A DNA stretch of 64,000 nt from Erigeron canadensis (lineage: Eukaryota; Streptophyta; Magnoliopsida; Asterales; Asteraceae), in assembly GCF_010389155.1 (NCBI RefSeq), contig NC_057761.1, positions 6,140,501 through 6,204,500 on the forward strand, read 5' to 3'. Of this stretch, positions 22,901 through 34,900 are shown piece after piece. Position numbers and translations under genes: made by a program. The notes under the pieces were generated by a model that saw only the letters and a list, made by a program, of their open reading frames with translations, had not been told where the DNA came from and did not search any database. Numbering within the stretch: position 1 is the first letter of the stretch; every line of letters begins with the position of its first letter.

Positions 22901-25900
22901 CCAGACTTCTTACTTGTGGAACAGTTCTAAGAGCAATGACTATTAATCTATCTTGGGATGTTTGGCTATCTAATCCTGTTTATTTATCTACATTATTGAT
23001 CGGATTCATATGGTAGCTTTCCGCGAGGCTTGTTTATAATTACACCAAAAACACCACAATGTGAAAACTGGTGGCATAGCTTCCGTAAGCAGCATGAGTT
23101 TTTTCACTCCCAATAGAGACAAAAAAATTATATTTCTTCTCCTGGGGGGGAGGGGGATTTGGGTTTGTGTCATGCCCACCTTACATTCGTCACCAAGGAC
23201 ATTCCCCATAAAGAATACCCTCGTGGGAGTTTGAAAGACCATTGCATGTCGAAACTCCCACCTATGCTTTTTGGATGTTGCCTTGGAGTGTTTTATTACA
23301 TGTACGGCCAATAATGGTGTTCAGATTATGGGTTGATGCCTGGCTAGACAACACCCCTCTCCGTTTGACATTTTCTGATCTCTACGATTTGGAGAAACAC
23401 AAAGGATGCCTATTTAATGATCGATGTACCGGTCATGGAAGATTCTCATGGTGGGTTTGGATTGGATTCGCCCTCCCTCAATCTCCACAGAGCTTCATCA
23501 ACTGCAAGACCTTGTGTCACAACTATCTTCCATCCCGCTCTCCAATTCTGATGACTCTTGTAAATGCATGCTTGATTCTTTAGGTTTATACACAGTTAGA
23601 AGCATGAGATCCAGACTACAAACCATAATGATAGGCCATTCCCCATGGATCTTCCACTCGAACAAACTTGCACAACTCAAAGTTAACGTAAGGCTGGAGA
23701 TTGGAACTGAATCGCATCCCCACATCTAATCTAACAAATGCACAGGATCATTCCCTTGACATCCCCTTTATGTGTCTTGTGCAACTCTCAAAATGAATCA
23801 GCACCTCATAATTTTATCCACTACCCTTTTGCGGATCTTCTATGGGGTTTCATGTCGACCTTGTGTAGTCTGTTGGTCCCTCGTCCCTCTCGTCCCTCAC
23901 TTGAACGAAAATAACAATACTAAACTATTTCTTCTTATTTAAAACGGTAGGTTTACACACATATATATAGTTTTCCAATAGACACTACGAACCATCATAC
24001 CTCTTCACTAATTGGTATGACTTTCTAATAGACACGACTATTCTAACAGACATATCCCTTCACAACATAACTGCCTATAACCGAAAATAACTTCCATTCG
24101 GTTGTAGACTTTATTCTTGACACATTAAACCCCTAAACTTATACATCGACACTTCCATGGATTGATAAATTAGTATTCAACACTCCTCCCTAATTTATTA
24201 ATCCATGCCTTTGATTTCTTCAAGCTTCATCATCTTTATCCTTGAACTTTGGCTTGTTTTCATCTCCTTTGACTTGATCTTTAACACGAACTATGTCTTG
24301 ACCTTCTTCATTGATTTCACTTCTTTCTTCCTTGTCTTGAATCTCATCTTGATCATCCTTGTTAACGTTGCCAGTATCTTCCTTCACTTGTATCATCTCA
24401 TAGTCTTGAATCTCCAACAATGTGTTTCTTGTATTACGATCTTCGTATTCAACTTTCTTGTTTCTTGTCTTGATGTCTTTCTCTTTCTTCTTTTCCTTTT
24501 GAAATTTTGATGGCGTCTCTTGATGCTTCTTGCATTCACCATTGTCAGTTCTTGGTTCTTCTTCTAGGAGTTTCTTATCCGAAAAAACTCTATGGTTCTC
24601 TTTCTCAAACGTTTCTCCTTTTGTCTTTAACTCTTTTATCTTTTTGCTTGTGCAATCTCTTAACTTCTTCAGGTTCTCAAACTCCTTTTGCATTTGTTTC
24701 TCAAATGCTATCTCTCTATCTTTCATTTTCTTCTCAAATTCTTGTTTCTCCATCTCAAAGTCTTGAAGCATTTCAAACTTCCAAAACTCTAGTTTACTTC
24801 TCAAGTCACTTTCTATCTCTGACCTCATTTCATCTAACTTTTCTTTTGGAATTTCATCTTCCTTAATGAGAATTCCATTTCTTCTCTTCTTTTCTTTTAA
24901 GTATGTTGTATCCTCTTCATCCTTAGTAGTAACCATCAATAGCGCTGGTTCGTCATCTTCGAACACAAGGTTTGCTTTTTCTTCTCTATGGTTTGGTTTT
25001 GGATAATTTGCAGCAAAGTCTCCAAAATCTTGACAATTGTAACATTGTACGTCTTTAAGTTGTCTTCTTGAATAGTTTTGATCTCTAGGGCTTTTCTTCC
25101 ATCAATCGAAACTATCTTCATTTCTATTATCTCTCATGAATCTTCCTTGGCCTCTTCCTCTTGTTTGATTACCACCTCCTCGTCTATTATTCCCAAAGTT
25201 GCGTTCATAATTTTTGCCATTCCCTTGACGTATGAACAACAACTTTTCACTATTATCTTCTCCACTTTCTTTTCTAAACTTAAGCCTTTCTTCATAAGTC
25301 ATAAGTTTCCCAATAACCTCTGCCAATTTCGCTTTCTTAAAATCAACAACCATTTCAATGGTTGCTACTATTGGTATAAACTTATCTGGTACTGCGTTGA
25401 GTAATTTCCGCACTTTTGTTTGTTCATCAAATGTCAGTCCACATGTAGCAGCCTTTGTAATAATGCTCATCAATTTTCCGGCAAATGAATCTATTGATTC
25501 ATCTTCTTTCATCACGAGTCTCTCAAATTCTGATTTCAATTGTTGCGAGTGTGCTTGTTGAACATCTTCTGTCCCAACAAATCTGGACTTTAACGAGTCC
25601 CAAATTTGTTTTGCTGTTTCACATCCCGCAACTTGCATTTGCAAATCTTCGGGCAATCCTTGGAATAGATTTGCAGATGCAGAACTATCCCTTTTTATAT
25701 CTATCTCTTTTGATGTACTCGTTCTTTCTAGTAAATCCCAAATTCCATTTGCCACTAATATCTTCTTCATTCGTATGGCCCATAACGTATAGTTCGTATT
25801 GTTTAGAATTGGACATTGATAGGATGATAACGGTATGGCAACAACAGGATTGTTGTTTTCGTTTTTATCTCCCGCCATATTCTTTCGATTTGGTTTTCTC

Positions 25901-28900
25901 TAAAACCAAGATAATTCTAACAATTGTTGAACTTAACTTTTTGTCTAACCCACAATAATTCTCAAACAATTTCTATTTTCTAAACTTATATCTTACTCTT
26001 AATAGATAAATAAACAGATTTTATAAAGTAAATAATAAAACCTGTTAGTTTCCTTGGGCTTTTTCATGGGCTCCTTTTCCAAACACAAAATACACACCCC
26101 TTTTAATAAAAAGGATCGTTCCTTTTTCCTTTCCCAAAGAAAACACGCTCTGCTGCTTCTGGTTCTTCTTTTTCTTTTGGCGGTTCACACACACAAATTA
26201 GGGCTTCCTTTTTCTGATCTTTCAAGCAATCGGTGGTGGTGTTAATCAGTCTCTATCTCCTTTCTTTCTCTTCTGATGATGACGGTTACTATGTATTTGT
26301 CTTCTCTGGTAAGCGCGGTGGCGGTTACTTCTTTTCCGGCAACACAAGGCGGCGGTTTCTTCTTCTCTGGCCACACACGGCGGCGACGACGTCTTATTTC
26401 AATAACTGGTATGTTTCTTTTTCTCTCTTATCTCTCTGATTCAATCTTTACTCAGTTAATTCTTTTCTTTCTTTGTTTGCTTTTCTGAATCGATCTTTAC
26501 TTGATCGGTTATTGATTCCCCTGAATCAATTTTCTTCTCTGTCTCTTTTGTCTTAAGCGATCCTTCTTGAATCGCTGTTCTCTCTTTCTCTCTGGTTCGA
26601 ACGACCTTGGCTCTGATGCCACTGTTGGTCCCTCGTCCCTCTCGTCCCTCACTTGAACGAAAATAACAATACTAAACTATTTCTTCTTATTTAAAACGGT
26701 AGGTTTACACACATATATATAGTTTTCCAATAGACACTACGAACCATCATACCTCTTCACTAATTGGTATGACTTTCTAATAAACACGACTATTCTAACA
26801 GACATATCCCTTCACAAAATAACTGCCTATAACCGAAAATAACTTCCATTCGGTTGTAGACTTTATTCTTGACACATTAAATCCCTAAATTTATACATCG
26901 ACACTTCCATGGATTGATAAATTAGTATTCAACATAGTCTCCCGCTTCGAAAACCTAGTTGCATGAGAGACCTACTCCAAGCACATACCTCCACTTATGT
27001 TCGTTCTGAAGGGTAAGGAAATACCTCCAAAATCGTTATCTCTCTTACTGTTAGGTACTTTGGAAGGCTCGAAACAATTTCCCGGTTGAATGTTCGGAAA
27101 AAAAACATATTTATTTTAACGGAAAAAAAAAACCTATTTATGATTTACCAGCTATTATGTGGGATTATGAGATTCTCAGCTATTTGATTAGTTCTGTTGG
27201 TGTTCCTATTGCTGTTGATAGATATACCGCTGAGATATGTGAAAATATAGAATGGTAGTTGCTAGAGTTTTGGTTGAGTTATCTTCTGAGAAAGATTTCC
27301 CTTTGTTCACTGAGGCTGAGATTTTAGATTTTGTTAGACGATTCAGGCTTGAGTATCATTGGTTGCCTCCTAGGTGCTCGCATTGCAAGTTATATGGTCA
27401 CAAACTTGATGAGTGTAGTGTGAGACCGAGGACATAAAAAGATATGGATGCCCGTGTGGCATCTGCAGCTCCAACATCACAGGTTGGTCCATAAGGGACT
27501 AACGATGGCCCATCTGGGGCCAAACGGGTTGATCCAGTAGAGGCTCAGGATCAGGATGGGTGTCAAAGGCCCAGGAGACGTAAAAGGAGGCCCAAGCCTC
27601 CATCATTGGTTATCCCTAAGCCGAAGGTTATGTATGTTACTTCTAATGCCCCAGTAGCAGCTACTTCTAATGTTGCCGCTACAGATTTATAAGATCTAGT
27701 TAGATTTCCTATTGCTCCAGTTTCCGTATCTCAGAGATCACACCAGATGAATGACCAGATTCATTCATCTACTACTGCAGTCCTAGATACTCATTCAGGT
27801 ACTCAGGCTACTATAGATCATGATTCTATTCTTACTCCTCCTGCACCTGTTTTTGAGACCCATAACCAGCGTGATACACTTTGTCAGTCTGATAGCGATC
27901 AAGTTGATGAAGTTGAATTTGATGAAGGTGAAAATGCTTAGATAATGAAGATGTTTGGTTCATAATGATTGATTACTAGCATAACATATCATGTAGCGAC
28001 AAGATAGTAATATGAATAAATATAAAATGTACAAAAAATTAACCTGGATTCGGGTAGAGACTTCCACTCGTGTAACACTATCCCCTCACTCTCGTTGGTA
28101 CTTTCCAACATGCAAACGGCTCTGGCTGGTAGCATTAGGCATGTCTTCCCATTTTTGTCAAGACAAAACCACTACAAATCAATCAAAATCAACATTATTT
28201 TATATTGTATTATAAAGAAGATTTACTGTACTAAGTTATAAACATTATATTATATCATTTTACTATCCAATTAAAAAGACAGAAATAAAAACCTTTTTTT
28301 GAAATATAATCAGAAAAATTGACCACAATATAAATGTCCCAAATGTTGATGTACGTTGATGTGACAACAACAACTTACATTTGATCTGTCTTTTAGATTA
28401 AGACATTATGTTATTTTATGTCGTGTCCATATATATGTAATTGATAGATTATGGACTTTATGTTTTGGTAATGATGGATTACATGTTTTGGTGTTATATG
28501 TATGTTATGTATGATGTTTGTTGTGTGTTATACAAATACAAACATAATATGTGTTAAGATTCCTTGAGATGAAACACTTAGGAATATAACCAAGTATTAC
28601 ATCTAACGAAGATAAGGAATATCTTCGTTAGAGGCAAACGAAGATAAACTTCGTTTGGTACAAACGAAGATTAACTTCGTTACATGGGCTGGGCAGCTAA
28701 GTTTGTAAGAACAAAGCCCAGCAAGCCCAGTTCAATCTGAAACATATATATATGAATGAATACCCTAAAATGAAAACACATTCAACATACACGTACACCA
28801 GACCACTAAGTTCGTTCTATAGCTTATAGAAACAAATATAACATCATACGGCTGATTGTTTACTTGATAATTAGCGATATACACGTTAACTAATCAAACT

Positions 28901-31900
28901 AGTTATCTCGTGAGGATTCCGCACTCACGACATAATAATAGGCGATTTCGAGAGCGATCTGTAGCTATCGAGGGACTCACAAGTGTTATCAGAGCCAATC
29001 GATATCTTATCGAAGGTTCGAGATTGTTTGTTTGATTATTTTCTCTCAAAACAACCTCCCGATACCCTAACTGTCGCTAAGTTCGTTTTCTCAAACGAAC
29101 TTAACCTCATCTTCGTTTCAATCTCTTCAAACGTATTTAGCTTTATTTTCGTTAAGTTCCTTCAAACGAATTTAAAGTTATCTTCGTTCATTCTCACCTT
29201 ACGAACTTAGCCTTATCTTCGTTTAATTCCTTCAAACGAAGTTAGACCTATCTTCGTTTCTTTCCTTCAAACGAAGTTAGACCTATCTTCGTTTCTTTCC
29301 TTCAAACGAACTTAATCCTATTTTCGTTAAGTTGCAGTAAACGAATTTAAACAATGGCTTCCTCGTCAACCAACACTGCTGTTGCACAATACCTGAATTC
29401 TCTTGTCTATCATGATCATCTCATTAGACGTACTAATTCTCCACCGAAGTTAGTTTCATTGGCTGACTTCTGGGCGTGGAAAGGCCGATTTGAAGATTAT
29501 ATTCAACGAGAAGATTTGAACATGTGGATAATGATCACCGAAGGATATGAATGGCCAACTCTTACTGTAAACAGTGTTACAACTAATTACAAGGTAGGAG
29601 AGTTAAAAGGAGAAGAAAAATCTTTGTATGCTGTTGAAGTTAAGGCTCTTTCTACTCTTCGGATGTGCATTCCTCAAGAATTAGTGCACCTGTTTCCTAA
29701 ACAGGAGTACAAGACTTCAAAGCAATTGTTCGATGCTATTGAAGCTCACTGTGAAGGTGATCCATTATTGAAGCAAAATAGAATTAAGATGCTTAAGAAA
29801 CAATTTGATTGCTTTAATGCTACCAAGAACGAACTAGTTGAGGATCTTATCTTGAGATTTCAACATCTTCTTGCTGAGTTAGCCTATTTTGATCTTAAGT
29901 ATACTCCTACTGAGATAGTGGATAAATTCTTGGATGGTTTGCCGTCACGCATATCCATGATCAAAGGAAGTTCTCAGTGTCATACTCATCATTGGTAATG
30001 AGGTTCATATATAATTTGATTATTTTCAAGTTTGTTGATGGTTAGTGTTTAAACCATGGGTTTTCATTCAAGATTATAATGTTTGGTTATATACTTACAT
30101 TATGATTATGAATTTGGGTGATAAGCACGTTTTAGTACAAGGCATGAACAGGTTGCTTTCTAACGAGTTTTTGCTATGTACAGATTGTGATGAAGGGTCG
30201 TGTTTTGGAAGATCGCTTTGATGAAAATCTGGAAAAATTTTCAGAAACTTAGCTGAAATCTGGAATATTTTCTGACTTTGATTTGTTCTTACGAAGATAA
30301 CTGTTATCTTCGTTTTGATAGTTTGAAATTATTCTGTCGAAACGAAGGCTATCTTCGTTTGGATAACTTCGTTTGTGGAGTTTAGCCCGACCCATAGTTA
30401 GCCCATTTTTATTTCACTATATAAAGGGGTTTTTCTTCGTTTCTTCTTCACAAAACGAAAATTACTCTTATTTTCGAGCAAAACCCTAAAACCCAAACTC
30501 TTTTCTTTTCTCTCTATCTACTTCGTTTTCTTGATTCGTTTTGCAAACTGTCATCTAAGTAAGTGTTTGATCTTCTTTTCATTCACGAAAATGATCTAGG
30601 TTTTCTATGTCTCTTCGATTTGATTATATATATATATTCTTGAAATCATTAACTGGTTTATCCAAACGAAGTTAGACTTGTGCAAACGAACTTAGAGATT
30701 AGTTCAAACGAATTTAGATTTGTGACCATGAACTTAGCTTTTAGTTCGAACGAAGTTAAATTGGGTAGAAACGAAGTTAACTTTCGCTTATGCCTTACGA
30801 ACTTATAATTTAGTTGATAAGGAACGAACTTAGCTTACGAACTTAGTTTGTGTCCAAACGAACTTAGACTTCGTTTATAAGTTACGAACTTAGGATATAA
30901 GTTACAACTTACGAACTTGCATTTCCAGTTTAGACCTTACGAATTTAGACTTCGTTAGGTGAAAATTTCAGTTTAGTTCTTACGAATTTAAAATTTATCT
31001 TCGTTCCTGTATAGCTTACGAATTTAGATTCCATCTTCGTTTCTGTATACTTAACGAATTTAGTGCCTATTTTCGTACAGTTTGAATAATTTTGTGCAGT
31101 TTTACTTTGCGAAATTATTGATTAGGTTTTCAATTCTGCAATTCATTTCCCGTGCTTATTTATATTTGTTTCGATATAGTGATTTGTTTTGCAGAAATGG
31201 CTCTAGCTCCTCGTCAGTTTGTGAAGAAACATAATCTTGCACTAAATCTTGATCCAGACCAGCATAATAGCGACCATTTTCATGAAATGTTTAACTACAT
31301 TGCTCGCTCGAGATTATTTTTTGCTTTTTGTGATTCGCCTAGACTTGTCAGGCAGTATATCGATTCTTTTTGGTCAACTGCTCATGAAGTCATGGTTGAA
31401 GGACAGAGTTTTGTACGTGCTACTGTTGAAGGAATCACATTTGATTTCAACGCTGAATCGCTTCGTACTATTTTGCATCTAGGAGCAGAACCGGAAGTAG
31501 CAGAAGAGGAAGACGTAGAGATGACTTATGAGTTTGAACTTCTTCTTCGATGTTTTCAGAGAATGGGATTTGTTGGCCAGGTCAAACTTCCTTTTGACAA
31601 GAGTGGTTTTTCAGGGAAGATGGAGATATCTGGCGTATGCATTGCTCGTTTGTTTGAGCAATCGCAAGGCTGGTTTTGATCAACTGTCTGCTCAGATTGC
31701 GTCGCAGATGGTTGCATTGGTGTATAATCGACCTTATCCCTTCTCCAGATACTTTTATCAGGAGTTTATTGATCAGCTTAATGCTAGGGGGAGGAAGAGA
31801 TTTCTTTTGTATCCTCGGTTTGTTATGGCCATCGTTAGACACTTTTGTCCTAACTTAGAGTATGACCAAGGTCCTCGCTACGTTCTTCATGCCTGGCATT

Positions 31901-34900
31901 CGCATCTTTTTGCTGATCTTGAAGCAAATACAAGTAATGTGGCTGGTCTTCATGATCCACCACTTTTTGGTCACTTGATTAATCCAAACTATCGATCTCG
32001 TCTTGAGAATGATATGTTTGTGGATGATGATGATGATGAAGATTCTGATTCTGATGATTCAGAAAGTTCTGTTGATGGTTCTGGTGATGATTCAAGGGAT
32101 GAGTCTGATGGTTCGGATCATGGAAATGATGGAGGTGAAGTTGATAGTTCCGACGGTTCGGCTGCTACAAATGAGACAGACACCGATGAATCTGTTGCTG
32201 CTGAACGTCGAACTAAGTTGATTCATGATATCTCGGCTGCTTCTGCAAGCGATCATTCGCATCAGTCGTTTGATCAAGAAGGTGTTGCGTTCCATCGAGA
32301 GCGTAGAAGTAAGGCTTGTCATGCTGTTCCAGCTGTTTCAGATTCAGCTAATTCCATTCCTGATGCTGCTCAGATTGATCCTGATGTTGCTGCTTAGCAT
32401 GATTCTGAACTGCGTGAAATTTTTGAAGATATGGAAGATCCGGTGAACAGAGCCAGTTCGGTTAGTCCGGTAAAACGGAAAGGGAGTGTTGATCTTCAGT
32501 ATACAAGAACTAAGCGTAGACGTGTTGCTGAAGCTTCTTCTGTAGCATTTCCTGATCCTCCAAGACCAACTGCTGCTGTTGTTCCTGTTGTTTCACAAGC
32601 ACAAGTCTTACGTCCTCTGGTGGCTCCTTCCTTATCGTACAGACTTCCTTCCGATTCCTCGCTGGGTCGTCGTGTTGATCTTCTGGAGACTCGAGTTCGT
32701 ACTTTGGAGTCTAATCTCACCGATACTCGAGTCGCCTTGACATTTTTGATCAACTAGGTCAAGAATCAAGGGGGAGAAGTTCCTGAAGAGGTTTGTAGAT
32801 TGTCAGCGGTTCAACTAAGACGTCAGAATGATGATGATGATGCTGATAATGCTGGTGATAGGAATGATTATTGCCCAGTTGAAGATAAAGGAAAGGGTGC
32901 AGAGACTGAGGGGGAGACAGGAGGTGATTCTTCTCATGCTGGTCCTTCTGATGTTGGTGCTGGTCCTTCTGGTGGTGCTCCTCGTGATTCAGGTTTCTAA
33001 TTTTGATTATGATAAAGATTTTTAGATAGAATGTATATTCGATTGTATGTAATAAGTTATGACATTTTGTGTAATATAAATGTAATCTATCTTATTTCAA
33101 TACAATTACATTTCATCTTTATTATAATTATCATGATTATTCTTTCTATTCTGGTGTTCATTTTGTGTAAATTTTAATAGATGATCCAGATAATACAGAT
33201 TTATTCTTTGATGGTGATGAGCTCGAGGAAGGTGAATTTGTTCCTGAACCAAATTTAAACATATTCAAGAAGCCTTATGGGTTTGATGAAGTATGGGACT
33301 CAATTCCTGAAGATCCATCGATTAAAGAGAGTAGAGTGTTGGATCAGAAGAGATCAGATGTTCGGGAAAGAATGCTTCAAGTTCCATTCAGTAGCCAAAC
33401 TCAAGTCTTACATTTTGTTGTGTATGCTAAGAATGGTGATGTATTGATTCCGTCTGATTATGAGATTAACGTGACAAGACCATTCAATCCAAATGATTTT
33501 CCAGTTCCTCTCAGAGATGATGATTCATTACATATGGTTGATCGACATGTTCCCGAGAGAAGAGTTAATGAATGGATAGTACATAGGGAAACGTGGAAAC
33601 CAAATTTGTATTGGACTCATATCTCAGACAAAGATGCTTCAAAGTACAAGACAATCATCTGGAGTTGGTTTTATGATGATGAACTGAAGTTGTTTGTTCT
33701 TAAAAGACCAGAAGGTTGTCAGTACTTAGCTTGGTGTGAGAGACATTTCAGGAGTTTATGTGAAGAAGATTTACATGAACTTGGAAATAATTGGATTATC
33801 AATCCAAGTGATGATGGTTTAGCTGATGTTGTTGGTAAGAATCTTCGTTATGATTTCTGGTTGAGAAAGAATATGAAAGATTCAGACAAACCAAAGTTTA
33901 AGATTGAACCAAGATCGAAGAAAAGAGTGGTCAAGCCAGATAAAACAGTTGAGTATGTTCAACATGATGTTAAGTGTATGATCAAAGTCCCTGCCAAGAA
34001 ATGGGCACAAGATGTCTTGGACAAGATGGATAATTGGGAAATTGATCGAAATTCTGGTGAAGCAAAGATGTATGCAGACTCGAAAAAGAAGATTTTGTTG
34101 AGAAGAGTATATGATCCGATGTAGTTGGTGAACTTCTCAAGAAATGATCTGAGGAAGTTATACGATACAGAGTGTTCGTTCTTGCCATTTTGGAAGCATG
34201 AAGAAAGTCGATATCGTAAGATACTTCAACTCTGCTTACATGAAGATATTCATGCAAATAGCAAAAGATTGTTGTTTGATGCATGATCAGATTTTGAAGA
34301 CTGAAGAAATCGAAGGTGCTGCTGTCAAGGGGGAGTTTGTTGATGTACGTTGATGTGATAACAGCAACTTAGATTTGATCTGTCTTTTAGATTAAGACAT
34401 TATGTTATTTTATGTCGTGTCTATATATATGTAATTGATAGATTATGGACTTTATGTTTTGGTAATGATCGATTACATGTTTTGGTGTTATATGTATGTT
34501 ATGTATGATGTTTGTTGTGTGTTATACAAATACAAACATAATATGTGTTAAGATTCCTTGAGATGAAACACTTAGGAATATAACCAAGTATTACATCTAA
34601 CGAAGATAAGGAATATCTTCGTTAGAGGCAAACGAAGATAAACTTCGTTTGGTACAAACGAAGATTAACTTCGTTACATGGGCTGGGCAGCTAAGTTCGT
34701 AAGAACAAAGCCCAGCAAGCCCAGTTCAATCTAAAACATATATATACGAATGAATACCCTAAAATGAAAACACATTCGACATACACGTACACCAGACCAC
34801 TAAGTTCGTTCTATAGCTTATAGAAACGAATATAGCATCATACGGTTGATTGTTTACTTGATAATTAGCGATATACACGTTAACTAATCAAACTAGTTAT

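Larger units (their letters stand above)
23871..26934 (-). mobile_element. 3.1 kb non-autonomous Copia element with gag only
   Basis: Two 312-bp LTRs (23871..24182 and 26623..26934) with TG...CA ends and a perfect TSD TAGTC (23866..23870 and 26935..26939). The primer site for initiator tRNA-Met is on the minus strand at 26610..26621, and a purine tract (AGGGAGGAG) abuts the left LTR. The only coding block is a gag fused to a long charged tail; no protease, integrase or reverse transcriptase is present. The LTRs differ at about four sites by eye, so the insertion is recent. Confidence 0.93.

Noticed and set aside
23006..23311. 101-codon minus-strand frame
   Set aside because: It overlaps LINE remains on the other strand, has no recognised motif and lacks a plausible gene context.
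24507..24866. 119-codon plus-strand frame rich in Ser, Leu and Phe
   Set aside because: It is the complement of the Glu/Lys-rich coiled-coil part of gag; composition explains it.
28597..28680. Short palindromic repeats that recall a CRISPR array
   Set aside because: Spacing is irregular, there are no spacers of equal size, and they are part of an LTR in a plant genome.
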